Part shown: one piece after another, positions 11,316 to 21,508 of the stretch | Layout: each line of letters opens with the position of its first letter | Numbering within the stretch: position 1 is the stretch's first letter | NCBI GenBank assembly: GCA_021730205.1 | Contig: CP072533.1 | Coordinates: 1 to 64,000, forward strand | DNA: 64,000 nucleotides | DNA from: Candidatus Ruthia sp. Cpac_8_S14 | Lineage (GTDB): Bacteria; Pseudomonadota; Gammaproteobacteria; PS1; Pseudothioglobaceae | Direction: 5' to 3' | Notes under the pieces: generated by a model | The model's database searches: none | What the model was told of the DNA's origin: nothing | The model's input: the letters and a program-made list of their open reading frames with translations, nothing else | Program-made: the position numbers and the translations under genes

Positions 11316-11945
11316 TTAGTTATATCCTTTTTCGCAGTCAGTTAGGCTTGCTTTAAAACTGTCTCTAGTAAAAAGTCTATTTGCATAATCTGTAACGGCT
11401 TTTCCTGGTGCGTCTAACTCAATATCAAGCTTTTTTAAACGCCATAATAAAGCGCCTAGGCAGGCATCAACAATGGTCATGTCGTCGCTTTTAAAGAAAG
11501 GTTTATAAGCAAACAAAGGAACCAATTCAATCAGATTGCTTTTTAGGATTTTTCGCGCCGCGTTAGCGGCTTTCTTGTTGCCTGATTCAATGGTATTTAC
11601 CAATTCAAACCAACAACCAGGTGCTCTGGTAAATCTAAAAATAAGTAATCTTTTCTCCGATTTTTCAATCGGGTCCACAGGTAGTAATGGCGGGAACGGA
11701 AAACGTTCATCAAGGTATTCCATCACCACCGAAAGGTCGTATAAAACAATCCCTCTATCAAATAAAGTAGGTAATGACTGACACGGGTTAAGCTCTAGAA
11801 TTTCTTCAGGAATTTCCTCAAGTTTCAAATTTAACACCTCTCTTTCAATATTTTTCTCAGCCATGATGAAGCGTACTGCATGGGATCCCATGTCTTGCGG
11901 TGAAGAATAAAGCGTTGTTGAAGCAGGATTAGGTTTTGTTAACAT
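11316..11945 (-). CDS. sspA: Stringent starvation protein A (GST-fold RNA polymerase-associated protein)
   Basis: SspA is a glutathione-transferase-like protein that binds RNA polymerase and affects stress and stationary-phase transcription. The 209-residue protein matches the family length. It has the thioredoxin-like N-terminal domain (SSPQDMGSHAVRF near 14, where active GSTs have their catalytic residue, and the LNPCQSLPTL segment near 52) and a helical C-terminal domain. It follows petC, the common petABC-sspAB arrangement in gammaproteobacteria. A perfect palindrome between petC and sspA may end or attenuate transcription. Its usual partner sspB is broken just downstream. Confidence 0.92.
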   Translation of the reverse strand: MLTKPNPASTTLYSSPQDMGSHAVRFIMAEKNIEREVLNLKLEEIPEEILELNPCQSLPTLFDRGIVLYDLSVVMEYLDERFPFPPLLPVDPIEKSEKRLLIFRFTRAPGCWFELVNTIESGNKKAANAARKILKSNLIELVPLFAYKPFFKSDDMTIVDACLGALLWRLKKLDIELDAPGKAVTDYANRLFTRDSFKASLTDCEKGYN

Positions 11946-11963
11946 AATGATTGCCTTTAAAAG

Positions 11964-11995
11964 AAATAACAGCGTTTTTAAAAACGCTGTTATTT
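11964..11995 (-). terminator. Perfect palindrome between petC and sspA, likely terminator
   Basis: A 32-base exact palindrome with arms 11964-11979 and 11980-11995. It can fold as an 11-bp stem (AAATAACAGCG / CGCTGTTATTT) around a TTTTTAAAAA loop. It lies 27 bases after the petC stop and 18 before the sspA start, so it probably terminates or attenuates pet transcription. The T-run after the stem is short. Confidence 0.55.
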
Positions 11996-12021
11996 AGAGT
12001 GAACTTTACTTATATTAGAAA

Positions 12022-12891
12022 TTAATCCTTAGAACGCCATTTTCCGTATTTAACATCTTTCCAGTATTCTTTTTTCAGTAAATAGGCAAAAATGAATAAG
12101 ACAAACAAAAAGCCCAATACTTTAATACCAAGGTCAAATCGTAGCAGCTTAACTGGCTCACCAACATAGTCTAGGAAGTTGGTAATATCTCTGACATCTT
12201 GATCAAATTCTTTACTAGGTTTGTCTTGTTTTAACTGCCATAGAACATCTGGCATAGAGGCGTTTTCTAGTACATGATTGTTCACACCAAATACACGTGA
12301 ATCGTCTTTATAAAACCCGCGTAAGTAAGTGTATATCCAATCTATGCCTTTTGAGCGCGACACCAAAGATAGGTCTGGATTGTTGCCAAACCATTTCTCA
12401 GCATCAGAAACAGACATGGCTGAAGTGATTAACGAACCTACTTTTTCATCGGTAAATATTAGATTTTTTTCCACCTTTCTATTAGTGGCTTTTATTAAAT
12501 TCTCTTCAATTTCTTCTTTAGAAATTTTTTCAAAAAAACTTTTAGCCTGGTCAAGACTAGTGATTTCATTATCAAATGCTTTTGAAAGAGCCGTAAGATC
12601 GTTATGTTCTAGCGATTGATTATTTAGCACAGATATTTTTGCTTTCTCATAAGTAGCAATGACATCATCTAAGAATAAGTCCTTTCCAATGCGATTGTAG
12701 CGCATAAATTGGATTGAATGACAGCCAGAGCAGTAATTCATAAATAATTTTGCACCTCTTTGCAACGATTTTTTATCATTAATGTCAGTGTTAGCATGGT
12801 CTAGATGAATCTCAGTTGATGCAAAGACATTAAGAGAGAAAGTTAAAATCGCGACTGTTATTAGTATTTCGTGTAATTGTTTTTTCATCAT
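12022..12891 (-). CDS. petC: Ubiquinol-cytochrome c reductase, cytochrome c1 subunit
   Basis: Cytochrome c1 accepts electrons from the Rieske protein and passes them to soluble cytochrome c. The 289-residue protein has a signal peptide (1-24), the haem-binding CSGCH at 54-58, the RYNRIGKD segment just after, a conserved Met-containing loop (NASMPDVLW near 211) for the sixth haem ligand, and a C-terminal membrane helix (about 255-273). The start lies directly at the end of petB; GGAG overlaps that stop, and either of two adjacent ATGs (12891 or 12888) could be used. Confidence 0.95.
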   Translation of the reverse strand: MMKKQLHEILITVAILTFSLNVFASTEIHLDHANTDINDKKSLQRGAKLFMNYCSGCHSIQFMRYNRIGKDLFLDDVIATYEKAKISVLNNQSLEHNDLTALSKAFDNEITSLDQAKSFFEKISKEEIEENLIKATNRKVEKNLIFTDEKVGSLITSAMSVSDAEKWFGNNPDLSLVSRSKGIDWIYTYLRGFYKDDSRVFGVNNHVLENASMPDVLWQLKQDKPSKEFDQDVRDITNFLDYVGEPVKLLRFDLGIKVLGFLFVLFIFAYLLKKEYWKDVKYGKWRSKD

Positions 12892-14115
12892 TTACTCCGT
12901 TACTCTTGTTGGCACTGGTTTGGTTTTTCCAATGGAAGTAAACCAAGGCATTAAGATAAAGAACCCAAAATAAGTAACTGTAAACACTTTTGCTAATAAT
13001 GCATTAATTGGTGTTACTGGCTGCATACCTAAGTAGCCAAGCACAATAAAACTGATAACAAAAATCCCTAGGGCAACTTTATAAGGCCATGAACGGTAGC
13101 GGATTGATTTCACGCTAGATCTGTCCAACCACGGCAATGCAATTAAAATTAATAGTGCTGCAAACATACCAACAACGCCTGGGAATTGTGAACCAAACAT
13201 AGGTGGAATGGCTCTTAATACCGAATAAAAAGGCGTTAAGTACCAAAGCGGTGCAATATGACTAGGTGTTTTAAGTGGATTTGCTTCAACAAAGTTAGCA
13301 TTTTCCAAGAAATAGCCATTCATTGCTGGGGCGAAGAATACAACAACTAAGAAAATCATTAAAAATACCACAACGCCCACAATATCCTTAACACTGTAAT
13401 ATGGATGAAATGGAATGCCATCTTTAGGAATGCCATTTTTATTTTTATTGTGCTTAATTTCTACCCCGTCTGGATTGTTTGAGCCTACTGTGTGTAATGC
13501 CACAATGTGTAAAAACACCAAAATAACTAAAATCAACGGTAAAGCAATCACGTGCAATGAAAAGAAACGATTTAGAGCAGGGTCGCCAACTGCATAATCA
13601 CCTAAAATAAAGGTTAGAATATCTGGACCAAATACAGGCACTGAACCAAATAATGAGATAATAACCTGTGCGCCCCAATATGACATTTGCCCCCACGGTA
13701 ATACGTAGCCCATAAAAGCTTCCGCCATTAATGCAATATATAGCACCATGCCTAAAATCCAAATCAGCTCACGCGGTGTTTTGTATGAGCCATAAAGCAA
13801 ACCACGATACATGTGCAAATAAATAACAATAAAAAAAGCAGAGGCACCTGTTGAGTGTAGATAACGAATGAGCCAACCCCAGTCAACATCACGCATAATG
13901 TATTCAACTGAGGCAAAGGCGTGCGCTGCATCAGGTTTAAAGTGCATGGTTAAGAAAATGCCGGTTACAATTTGCATGACCAATACCAACATGGCTAATG
14001 AGCCAAAAAAATACCAGAAATTAAAATTTCTAGGGGTGTAATATTCTGCTAAATGTTCGTTCCAAACTTTGGTTAGTGGAAATCTTTGATCAATCCAATT
14101 TTTGTTATTATCCAT
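12892..14115 (-). CDS. petB: Ubiquinol-cytochrome c reductase, cytochrome b subunit
   Basis: Cytochrome b is the membrane core of the bc1 complex, with two haems b and the Qo and Qi quinone sites. The 407-residue protein has eight predicted helices, paired haem ligand histidines in the helix B and D segments (YLHSTGASAFF and SLHVIALPLIL), the Qo-site PEWY-equivalent (APLWYLTPFY near residue 288, where proline-glutamate is changed to proline-leucine) and GYLGMQP near the C-terminus. The frame continues 36 codons upstream into petA, but ATG 14115 has an AGGAG site and gives the usual MDNNKNWIDQRFP start. It is the middle gene of petA-petB-petC. Confidence 0.95.
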   Translation of the reverse strand: MDNNKNWIDQRFPLTKVWNEHLAEYYTPRNFNFWYFFGSLAMLVLVMQIVTGIFLTMHFKPDAAHAFASVEYIMRDVDWGWLIRYLHSTGASAFFIVIYLHMYRGLLYGSYKTPRELIWILGMVLYIALMAEAFMGYVLPWGQMSYWGAQVIISLFGSVPVFGPDILTFILGDYAVGDPALNRFFSLHVIALPLILVILVFLHIVALHTVGSNNPDGVEIKHNKNKNGIPKDGIPFHPYYSVKDIVGVVVFLMIFLVVVFFAPAMNGYFLENANFVEANPLKTPSHIAPLWYLTPFYSVLRAIPPMFGSQFPGVVGMFAALLILIALPWLDRSSVKSIRYRSWPYKVALGIFVISFIVLGYLGMQPVTPINALLAKVFTVTYFGFFILMPWFTSIGKTKPVPTRVTE

Positions 14116-14128
14116 CCTATTCTCCTGA

Positions 14129-14725
14129 TTATGCTTTTGGATCAATACCAATTCGAATGAGAGAATCGGCGACAAAATGATAAGGCGGAATGACCAAGTT
14201 TGTTGGTGCTGGAACACCCGCATAAACTCTACCTGCTAAGTCAAACTTAGAACCATGGCAAGGACAATAAAAACCACCTTTCCATGAAGCTCCACCAAGA
14301 TCGGCAGCACCCAATTCAGGTCGATAAGTTGGCGAGCAACCTAGGTGAGTGCAAACACCAACAATAACGGCAACATTAGGATTGATTGAGCGATAAAGAT
14401 TTTTAGCGTATCCTGGTTGTTGAGAAAGTTCATTACTATCAGGGTCGGTTAAGATACTGTCCAACGTGCTTAAATTTTCAATGGTTGTTTTGTCACGCTT
14501 AAAAATCCAAACGGGCTTTTTCCGCCACAAAACCCTAACCAACTGCCCATTATCTAACTTGCTAATATCAATGTCAACTGGTGCGCCAGCTGCTTTTACT
14601 CTTGCTGAAGGCATCCATGATGATAAAAATGGCACCAAGGCAAAACCAACACCTACTGCGCCAATTACGCTTGTAGCGCCCGTTAAAAAGTGTCTTTTCT
14701 TTAAGTCTATCTCTTGTTCTGACAT
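14129..14725 (-). CDS. petA: Ubiquinol-cytochrome c reductase Rieske iron-sulfur subunit
   Basis: The Rieske protein carries electrons from ubiquinol to cytochrome c1 through a [2Fe-2S] cluster. The 198-residue protein has an N-terminal KKRHFLTG stretch followed by a single membrane helix (about 14-33), an uncleaved Tat-type anchor in this family. The cluster motifs CTHLGC (near 127) and CPCHGS (near 154) supply the two Cys and two His ligands plus the disulfide. It begins the pet operon; petB starts 13 bases after its stop. Confidence 0.96.
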   Translation of the reverse strand: MSEQEIDLKKRHFLTGATSVIGAVGVGFALVPFLSSWMPSARVKAAGAPVDIDISKLDNGQLVRVLWRKKPVWIFKRDKTTIENLSTLDSILTDPDSNELSQQPGYAKNLYRSINPNVAVIVGVCTHLGCSPTYRPELGAADLGGASWKGGFYCPCHGSKFDLAGRVYAGVPAPTNLVIPPYHFVADSLIRIGIDPKA

Positions 14726-14804
14726 AAGGGTTACAATCCTTTATTTTGAATGTTCGCAAATAAAATCTAATTTTAAACCCTAATCATTATAATGTATATC
14801 AGCT

Positions 14805-15110
14805 TTATTTGTTGATATTAATTTTGATTTCTACGTGTGTTACAGACTCAAGCGCTGGTATTTGTGTCAAAAGTTCTAGCAATGTTACTAATTGTTTTTG
14901 AGCTCTAAAAGCAATAGCTTGGTTATGGGTTATTAATGTTGCTGTATTGCCTTTAACTAAGCACAACTCAAGTGATTTTAGTGTGCTTGGTAAAAGCTTA
15001 GCAAGCTCAATGTTAATTTTGTTATAGGCCTTTGCTTGGGTAAATAGTTGCCCAAGTTGACCACTGGGTACAAAACTTGCAAGATTTGTTAGGGTTTTAT
15101 ACTGACACAT
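14805..15110 (-). CDS. dciA: DciA-like replicative helicase loader candidate (DUF721)
   Basis: The 101-residue protein resembles the DUF721/DciA family, which loads the DnaB helicase in bacteria that lack DnaC. Supporting points are the size, the N-terminal LTNLASFVPSGQLGQLFTQA helix pattern, the central hydrophobic strand ending in a KGN turn, and the position next to and divergent from secA, where this gene sits in many gammaproteobacteria. It is shorter than most members (about 140-170 residues), keeping mainly the KH-like core. No catalytic motif is expected. Sequence similarity is weak, so the name depends partly on context. Confidence 0.65.
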   Translation of the reverse strand: MCQYKTLTNLASFVPSGQLGQLFTQAKAYNKINIELAKLLPSTLKSLELCLVKGNTATLITHNQAIAFRAQKQLVTLLELLTQIPALESVTHVEIKININK

Positions 15111-15163
15111 TTATATATCTATGAGAAAATAGGTTTTTTTAAATTAATTTAAATATATTCTAT

Positions 15164-17842
15164 ATGAGTATTATAAATAAAGTTTTATCAAAAATTGTTG
15201 GCTCTAGAAACGATCGACTCATCAAAGCATTATACAAAACTGTTAGTCAAATTACTGAATTAGAACAAAACATGCAAGTACTTAGTGATGAGCAACTTAA
15301 GTCCAAAACTCAAGAATTTAAAGACAGAATCAATAATCAAGAAACTCTAGATTCAATCCTTGTCGAGGCATTTGCTGTGATTCGTGAAGCATCAATACGA
15401 GTGCTAGGCCTTAGGCATCATGATGTGCAACTAATTGGTGGCATGGTGCTTAATAATGACAACATTGCAGAGATGGGCACAGGCGAAGGCAAGACTTTGG
15501 TGGCAACTTTGCCTGCCTATCTTAATGCACTTAGTGGCAAAGGCGTACATATAGTCACTGTGAATGATTACTTGGCGACTCGTGATGCACAATGGATGGG
15601 TAAAGTGTTTGATTTTTTAGGCATGAGTGTGGGTATTATTATCTCAAACATGGCACATGAAGACAAACAAGCCGCCTATTTATGTGATATTGCTTATGCA
15701 ACTAATAATGAGTTGGGCTTTGATTATCTTCGTGACAATATGGCATTTACTTCTGAGCAAAAAGTGCAACGCGTGCTTAATTTTGCCATTGTGGACGAGG
15801 TGGATTCGATTTTAATTGACGAGGCTAGAACGCCTTTGATTATTTCTGGCCCAGCGGGTGATTATACACAGATTTATCAGGCTATTAATCATATGATTCC
15901 TAATTTTACCAAGCAAACAGAAAGTGGCGAAGGTAAGGAAGTGGTTATTGAAGTGGCGGGTGATTATACTGTTGATGAAAAGCATAAACAGGTGTTTTTG
16001 ACTGATGATGGCCATGGCAAAGCTGAGGATCTGTTGATCGATGCTGACGCCTTGCCAGAGGGCGCTAGTCTTTATGATGCGAGTAATATTTTGTTAATGC
16101 AACATATTAACTCAGCATTACGTGCACATATTTTATTCCAAAAAGATGTGGATTATATTGTGCAAGATGATGAGGTTGTGATTGTTGATGAGTTTACTGG
16201 TAGGACTATGCCAGGTCGTCGTTGGTCAGAAGGGCTGCATCAGGCTATTGAAGCCAAAGAAGGGGTGAGTATTAAAAAGGAAAACCAAACACTCGCCTCA
16301 ATTACTTTCCAAAACTATTTTAGACTTTATACAACACTTTCAGGCATGACAGGTAGTGCTGATACTGAAGCGGTAGAATTTCAAGATATTTACGGGTTGG
16401 AAACTGTGGTTGTTCCACCTAACAAGCCGTCTGCACGTGCAGATAAATCAGACCAAATTTATCTAACAACGCAAGAAAAATTTGAAGCTATTGCGCTTGA
16501 TGTTGCTGATTGTCAGAAAACCGGACAGCCAGTTTTAGTAGGTACTAGTAGTATTGAAAATTCAGAACTAATTTCTGCTCTATTAGAAAAAAACAATATC
16601 AAGCACGAAGTTCTAAATGCCAAACAGCACGAACGAGAGGCTATTATTATTGCCAATGCTGGCAGTATTGGTGCAGTGACCATTGCGACTAATATGGCAG
16701 GTCGAGGTACGGATATTGTACTCGGTGGAAAATTGTCCGAAGAGGCAACAGATAAGCAAAAAGTTGATTGGCAAACTCAACACGACAACGTTATTAAAGC
16801 AGGCGGTTTGCATATTGTGGGCACAGAGCGCAATGAGTCACGTCGGGTAGATAATCAATTACGTGGTCGTGCTGCGCGTCAAGGCGATGTGGGTTCAACG
16901 CGTTTTTATTTGTCGTTAGAAGATAATTTAATGCGTATTTTTGCCAGCAAAAAAATGGCATCTATGATGCAAAGATTGGGCATGGAGAAAGGCGAGGCAA
17001 TTGAGCACAAAATGGTCAATCGAGCCATTGAAAACGCCCAAAAAAAGGTAGAAGGAATGAACTATGACGCACGCAAACACCTTTTAGAATATGATGATGT
17101 TGCTAATGGCCAAAGAAAAGTCATCTATCAGTTGCGTGATGATTTGATGAGTGTCAATAATGTTCAAGACCGCTTTATCAGCATTAGAGAAAAAGTCATT
17201 GAGCAGCTTTTTGCAGACTATATTTCAGCCGAATTGATAGAAGAAGATTGGGATGTTGAAGGCTTTCATAATTCGCTAAAAGCCGATTATTCAGCCGATT
17301 TCCCATTACAACAATGGCTTGATGAAGGTGTTGATATTGATGAGTTGCAATCAAGAATTATTCAAGGGCTCAGCACTATTTGTGATCATAAAGAAGAAAT
17401 GGTTGGCACTGAGCCTATGCGTGAATTTGAAAAAGCAGTCATGTTGCAAACCCTTGACCATTATTGGAAAGAGCATTTGGCAGCCATGGATTATTTACGT
17501 CAGGGTGTTAATCTACGTGGCTATGCGCAAAAAAATCCAACACAAGAATATAAGCGCGAATCGTTTACTATGTTTACCTTGCTGTTAGACACTATTAATA
17601 TTGAAATTGTTAAATCTCTATCAAGTGTCATTATTAATGAAAATACCGATGCCTCAGATGTTGAGCAGCAAAACAACGAGGGTGCACAGGCTCAGCATGA
17701 AAAAGTTGGAACATTGGGTGTTGATGATGCCGAAATAGAAGCCATCCAACAAAACACATATCAAAGAGAAGAGAAAAAAATAGGACGAAACGACCCTTGT
17801 CCTTGTGGCTCAGGCAAAAAATATAAAAAATGTCATGGCTAA
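15164..17842 (+). CDS. secA: Preprotein translocase subunit SecA
   Basis: SecA is the ATPase motor that pushes unfolded proteins through SecYEG. The 892-residue protein has Walker A GTGEGKT near 104, the [15 protein letters not shown] Walker B region near 208, the preprotein cross-linking domain, a second nucleotide-binding domain ([10 protein letters not shown] near 508, [11 protein letters not shown] near 567), and the helical scaffold. The C-terminal zinc motif [14 protein letters not shown] that binds SecB and phospholipid is intact. It overlaps the anmK start by 8 bases. Confidence 0.98.
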   Translation: MSIINKVLSKIVGSRNDRLIKALYKTVSQITELEQNMQVLSDEQLKSKTQEFKDRINNQETLDSILVEAFAVIREASIRVLGLRHHDVQLIGGMVLNNDNIAEMGTGEGKTLVATLPAYLNALSGKGVHIVTVNDYLATRDAQWMGKVFDFLGMSVGIIISNMAHEDKQAAYLCDIAYATNNELGFDYLRDNMAFTSEQKVQRVLNFAIVDEVDSILIDEARTPLIISGPAGDYTQIYQAINHMIPNFTKQTESGEGKEVVIEVAGDYTVDEKHKQVFLTDDGHGKAEDLLIDADALPEGASLYDASNILLMQHINSALRAHILFQKDVDYIVQDDEVVIVDEFTGRTMPGRRWSEGLHQAIEAKEGVSIKKENQTLASITFQNYFRLYTTLSGMTGSADTEAVEFQDIYGLETVVVPPNKPSARADKSDQIYLTTQEKFEAIALDVADCQKTGQPVLVGTSSIENSELISALLEKNNIKHEVLNAKQHEREAIIIANAGSIGAVTIATNMAGRGTDIVLGGKLSEEATDKQKVDWQTQHDNVIKAGGLHIVGTERNESRRVDNQLRGRAARQGDVGSTRFYLSLEDNLMRIFASKKMASMMQRLGMEKGEAIEHKMVNRAIENAQKKVEGMNYDARKHLLEYDDVANGQRKVIYQLRDDLMSVNNVQDRFISIREKVIEQLFADYISAELIEEDWDVEGFHNSLKADYSADFPLQQWLDEGVDIDELQSRIIQGLSTICDHKEEMVGTEPMREFEKAVMLQTLDHYWKEHLAAMDYLRQGVNLRGYAQKNPTQEYKRESFTMFTLLLDTINIEIVKSLSSVIINENTDASDVEQQNNEGAQAQHEKVGTLGVDDAEIEAIQQNTYQREEKKIGRNDPCPCGSGKKYKKCHG

Positions 17843-18893
17843 CTATATTGGCTTAATGTCAGGCACCAGTCTTGATGGAGTTGATGGCGTTATTATCAGT
17901 GAAACGGGCAGAAAAATACTAACTCAAGCTTACCTGCCCTACCCTGAAAAGCTAAAACAAAGCCTATTAGAACTTACCCAAAGTTCAAAGATCTCATTAG
18001 AAAATCTGGCTAATATTGACATTCAAATAGCGAGTTGCTTTTCTGATACAGTGTATTTATTATTGCAACAAGGAAAGTTTGAGGCAAAGGATGTCAAAGC
18101 AATCGGCTCGCACGGACAAAGCGTTTTTCACCAAAGTGGCAAATACTCAATGCAAATTGGACACGGTGCATTGATTGCTGAACAAACGAGCATTACCACA
18201 GTGGCTGATTTTCGTATGCAAGACGTGGCTGCTGGTGGGCAAGGTGCACCACTCACACCACTTTATCATCAGCATATGCTTAACGGCAAAGATGGTGTGA
18301 TTATCAATTTAGGTGGCATTGCTAATATTACCCACAGTTTTAATGGTGAGGTAATTGGGTTTGATACAGGCCCTGCTAATACGCTATTAGATAATTGGAT
18401 AAAAAAGAACAAAAACTTAGATTATGATCGAGATGGCATTTGGTCGCGTTCTGGATTGGTGAGCCAATCCTTATTAAACTCAATGCTTTCAGATGATTAT
18501 TTCCATAAAAACCACCCCAAAAGCACAGGTCCAGAATATTTTAATTTAAACTGGCTGTCGCAATATTTAAACGGCACTGAGCCACCTGAAGATGTGCAAA
18601 GAACGCTAATAGAACTCACAGTGATAAGCATTTCTGCAAACATTCCCTCAGGGGCGGATGTGTATTTTTGTGGTGGTGGTGTACACAATTTATTTTTGTT
18701 TGAGCGTTTGTCTTATCAAAACCCTGATAGCAAAGTTACATTAACCAATGATTTGGGCGTATTTGTGGATTATGTAGAAGCTGCTGCATTTGGTTTTTTT
18801 GCTCAACGAACTTTAGAAGGTTTGCCGTCAAATTTACCGTCGGTGACAGGCGCTAAGAGCGAAAGGGTATTAGGAGCAATTTATGCAATTTAA
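17835..18893 (+). CDS. anmK: Anhydro-N-acetylmuramic acid kinase
   Basis: AnmK cleaves and phosphorylates 1,6-anhydro-MurNAc to MurNAc 6-phosphate in cell-wall recycling. The 352-residue protein shows the family start [12 protein letters not shown], the GSHGQSVFH segment near 100, [11 protein letters not shown] near 135, [10 protein letters not shown] near 156 and [12 protein letters not shown] near 176. ATG 17835 gives the normal N-terminus and overlaps the end of secA by 8 bases; a start 10 codons earlier is less likely. It overlaps pyrC by 11 bases, so secA-anmK-pyrC reads as one operon. Confidence 0.93.
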   Translation: MANYIGLMSGTSLDGVDGVIISETGRKILTQAYLPYPEKLKQSLLELTQSSKISLENLANIDIQIASCFSDTVYLLLQQGKFEAKDVKAIGSHGQSVFHQSGKYSMQIGHGALIAEQTSITTVADFRMQDVAAGGQGAPLTPLYHQHMLNGKDGVIINLGGIANITHSFNGEVIGFDTGPANTLLDNWIKKNKNLDYDRDGIWSRSGLVSQSLLNSMLSDDYFHKNHPKSTGPEYFNLNWLSQYLNGTEPPEDVQRTLIELTVISISANIPSGADVYFCGGGVHNLFLFERLSYQNPDSKVTLTNDLGVFVDYVEAAAFGFFAQRTLEGLPSNLPSVTGAKSERVLGAIYAI

Positions 18894-19911
18894 AATGATT
18901 CAGCCAGACGACTGGCATTTACACGTGCGCTCAGGCGCAGCATTAAAATCAATTATTGGCATGACGGTGGCGCAAATGGGCAGAGCGATTATTATGCCTA
19001 ATTTAAACCCGCCTGTAACTAATGCTACTCAGGCGCGTATTTATAAAGAAGAAATCTTATCTGTTTTACCAAAAGACAGCAAATTTAACCCGTTGATGGT
19101 CTTATATTTAACGGATAACACCACGCCTAAAGACATTCAAAAATCGGTTGATAGTGGCGTTGTAGCAGCTAAGTTGTATCCTGCAGGGGCAACGACCAAT
19201 TCAGATGGTGGCGTGACCAATATTACTAAACTTTACCCAACACTAGAGAGTATGCAAAAACTAGGCATGCTACTTTTGATGCACGGCGAAGTAGCGCGTA
19301 ATGAGGTGGATATTTTCGACCGTGAGGCAGTATTTATTGATGAGGTGCTGAACCAAGTGGTAAGTAATTTTCCTGAGTTGAAAATCGTGTTTGAACACAT
19401 TACCACTAAAGATGCCGTTGATTTTGTTTTAACAAGTCATCATAAAATAGCAGCAACCATTACACCACACCATCTCTTAGCCAATAGGAACGATATGTTG
19501 GTGGGCGGTATTAAGCCACATTATTTTTGCTTACCAGTTTTAAAGCGCAAAAATCCGCACCAATTAGCATTATTAGACGCTGCAACCAGTGGTAATACTA
19601 AATTTTTCTTAGGTACAGATTCTGCGCCACATACTAAGACGGATAAAGAGTCTGCCTGCGGTTGTGCTGGTATTTTTACCGCACATTGCGCCATTGAGCT
19701 TTATGCGACGGCTTTTGAACGTCAAAATGCACTAGATAAGTTAGAAGGGTTTGCCTCAAAATTCGGTGCAGATTTTTATAACTTGCCTCATAATACACAG
19801 ACCATTACACTCAAAAAGCAAGATTGGACTGTACCAGCAAGCTATCCTTTTTTGCATAGCGATATTGTACCATTTATGGCAACCAAAACACTTGGCTGGA
19901 AACTTATTTAA
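18883..19911 (+). CDS. pyrC: Dihydroorotase, class II
   Basis: PyrC cyclises carbamoyl aspartate to dihydroorotate, the third step of pyrimidine synthesis. The 342-residue length fits the E. coli type (348). The zinc ligands are visible as HLHVR near 14-18, the lysine in AAKLYPAG near 98 that is carbamylated, HGE near 135, FEHITTKDA near 170 and the catalytic aspartate in GTDSAPH near 246. The start overlaps anmK by 11 bases. Together with pyrB and pyrD in this window it supplies most of the de novo pathway. Confidence 0.95.
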   Translation: MQFKMIQPDDWHLHVRSGAALKSIIGMTVAQMGRAIIMPNLNPPVTNATQARIYKEEILSVLPKDSKFNPLMVLYLTDNTTPKDIQKSVDSGVVAAKLYPAGATTNSDGGVTNITKLYPTLESMQKLGMLLLMHGEVARNEVDIFDREAVFIDEVLNQVVSNFPELKIVFEHITTKDAVDFVLTSHHKIAATITPHHLLANRNDMLVGGIKPHYFCLPVLKRKNPHQLALLDAATSGNTKFFLGTDSAPHTKTDKESACGCAGIFTAHCAIELYATAFERQNALDKLEGFASKFGADFYNLPHNTQTITLKKQDWTVPASYPFLHSDIVPFMATKTLGWKLI

Positions 19912-20095
19912 AGTAAAACTAAGAGCAACCTATTTTTTTAACATTCTTTTCTTTTCTGGCTTTTTCGGGTCGTAAATAATGCCAGTGCCAGACAGATCAA
20001 GCTTATTGGTGGATTGTGCTTATGTGTTTTCATTTTGTGTTGTTTTATCTACTCTTAAAATGAACGCATTATATATTGTTTCTAAAATAGGAACA
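19912..20095. other. Gene-poor interval after pyrC
   Basis: No complete gene is visible. On the minus strand an open stretch ends at a stop at 19930-19932 and encodes a short lysine-rich tail (DPKKPEKKRMLKK preceded by LDLSGTGIIY). It could be the 3' end of a deleted gene, but I cannot assign a family. Confidence 0.35.
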
Positions 20096-20300
20096 ATGAA
20101 ACATATTAAACTTAGGCAGTTAGTTCATTTCAAGATGCATACTGCTTTACGTCAATTCTGGCTCAAGAAAAGAGGTTTGTCTCAGAGCCTTAGCGGCAAG
20201 GATACAAGCGCCTCACTCTCTTATTAGTAAAGTTGAAACAGGCTGATAGATGCTAGATATTGTAGAAGTAATTGAAGTATTGCAAAGCTTTAGAAATTAA
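20096..20300 (+). pseudogene. XRE-family helix-turn-helix regulator remnant
   Basis: The stretch from ATG 20096 reads MKHIKLRQLVHFKMHTALRQ, then KKRGLSQ. After a frame change it reads ALAARIQAPHSLISKVETG, two stops, and MLDIVEVIEVLQSF before a final stop at 20298. The order RGLSQ-LAxRI-SxISKVETG-LDIVEVIEVL is the helix-turn-helix core of XRE/Cro-type regulators. The frame change and two consecutive in-frame stops make it inactive. Such small regulators often govern toxin-antitoxin or phage genes, but no partner survives here. Confidence 0.75.
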
Positions 20301-20320
20301 CCTCCCATCAAGTCATTGAT

Positions 20321-20569
20321 TTACTTATTCAGTTTAATACAAGTTATTTCCTTCTTTTTTTTTGCAATTTTGTAAACTTCATTTTTGATTAATACTTTGA
20401 TACTCTCTCTTTCTGTTCTAGCAAGCTCGTCAATCTTTGTGACAATCGTATCTTTGATGGTATTTTTTACACTTCTCCAAGTTAAAAAACCAGCAACAGT
20501 AACTATAGATACTGTTAAATCAATGAGACTCAAATGAATCAACCACTGCTTGTAAATCTGACGATTCAC
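20321..20569 (-). CDS. Small membrane protein, unknown
   Basis: An 82-residue frame with one predicted membrane helix (about 11-30) followed by a charged, probably coiled helical tail rich in Lys and Glu. The only available start is a GTG at 20569, with no clear ribosome binding site. It lies 7 bases after the ribF start side, between ribF's stop and the XRE remnant. I recognise no family. It may be the remains of a longer protein. Confidence 0.35.
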   Translation of the reverse strand: MNRQIYKQWLIHLSLIDLTVSIVTVAGFLTWRSVKNTIKDTIVTKIDELARTERESIKVLIKNEVYKIAKKKKEITCIKLNK

Positions 20570-20576
20570 TGTGCAA

Positions 20577-21497
20577 TTATACTGTTATCTGAAGATAATA
20601 TTTAAAGAGTAGTTTGGCATCTTTAACATCTAATTTTATTTGTTGTTTTAATGCTGGAAAAGAATCGAATTTTTGTTCATCACGAATTTTGTATTTGAAT
20701 ATAATCTTGGCATTTTCGCCATAAACTTGGCTGTTAAAATCAAATAAAAAGACTTCTAATAAGATTGTTTCGCCCCTAATTGTGGGACGTTTTCCGAGAT
20801 TGCACACACCGTTGTAAATCTTGTTATTTAATTCTACATTAACTGAAAACACGCCTAATAGTGGGCTGATTTTTCTTTTAATGGGAATATTGATTGTGGG
20901 AAAGCCGATGGTTCTGCCTTGTTTTTGACCGTGAATGATTTTGCCTGAGATTGAAAACTCTCGTCCTAATAGCTGGCTTGCCAAGTTAAAATTACCTTCT
21001 TTAAGTGATTGTCTGATTTTTGAGCTGCTGACCCTGTCAAAGTTGTGAAACACAGTAGGTGTTTTCTTTACCTCAAAATCAAAGGTTTGTAGTAAAGAAA
21101 AATCACCTGTTCGATTGGCACCAAAACGAAAATCATCGCCAACTAGACAGTGTTTAACATTGAGTTTATCTAGCAATATCTGCTGAATGAAGGCATCAGC
21201 GGAGAGTTGTGAGAATGAAGTATTAAAGTTAATTAGTAAGTGTTCGTCTAGTCCAAGGCTTGTAAGCAAGGTGTGTTTTTGCTTAAAACTAGTCAGTGTG
21301 GCTTGCGTGTGTCCAAAAAAGTGTTGTGGTGTTGGTGAAAATGAAATAAGCACTGATGGCAAATTCATAGTTTGTGCTTTATTAACCAAAGTTTTGATAA
21401 TTTTTTGATGTCCTATATGCACACCATCAAAGTTGCCAATGGTAACAACACTGCCTGAATGGGTTTTTAAGTTTTGTAAATTACGAATGAGTCTCAT
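20577..21497 (-). CDS. ribF: Riboflavin kinase / FMN adenylyltransferase
   Basis: RibF converts riboflavin to FMN and then FAD. The 306-residue protein has the N-terminal nucleotidyltransferase domain (TIGNFDGVHIGHQ near 21, LVGDDFRFG near 117, SSSKIRQ-like segment near 157) and the C-terminal kinase domain (GRTIGFPTINI near 194, GVCNLGKRPT near 226). The length is standard. It is the last well-defined gene of a long minus-strand run starting at purC; mutY lies 11 bases upstream. Confidence 0.96.
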   Translation of the reverse strand: MRLIRNLQNLKTHSGSVVTIGNFDGVHIGHQKIIKTLVNKAQTMNLPSVLISFSPTPQHFFGHTQATLTSFKQKHTLLTSLGLDEHLLINFNTSFSQLSADAFIQQILLDKLNVKHCLVGDDFRFGANRTGDFSLLQTFDFEVKKTPTVFHNFDRVSSSKIRQSLKEGNFNLASQLLGREFSISGKIIHGQKQGRTIGFPTINIPIKRKISPLLGVFSVNVELNNKIYNGVCNLGKRPTIRGETILLEVFLFDFNSQVYGENAKIIFKYKIRDEQKFDSFPALKQQIKLDVKDAKLLFKYYLQITV

Positions 21498-21508
21498 AAA
21501 GGCTTATT

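Noticed and set aside
20096-20569. A toxin-antitoxin pair made of the XRE relic and the 82-residue membrane ORF
   Set aside because: The regulator is dead, the ORF has no toxin similarity, and the genes are on opposite strands. The evidence is too thin.
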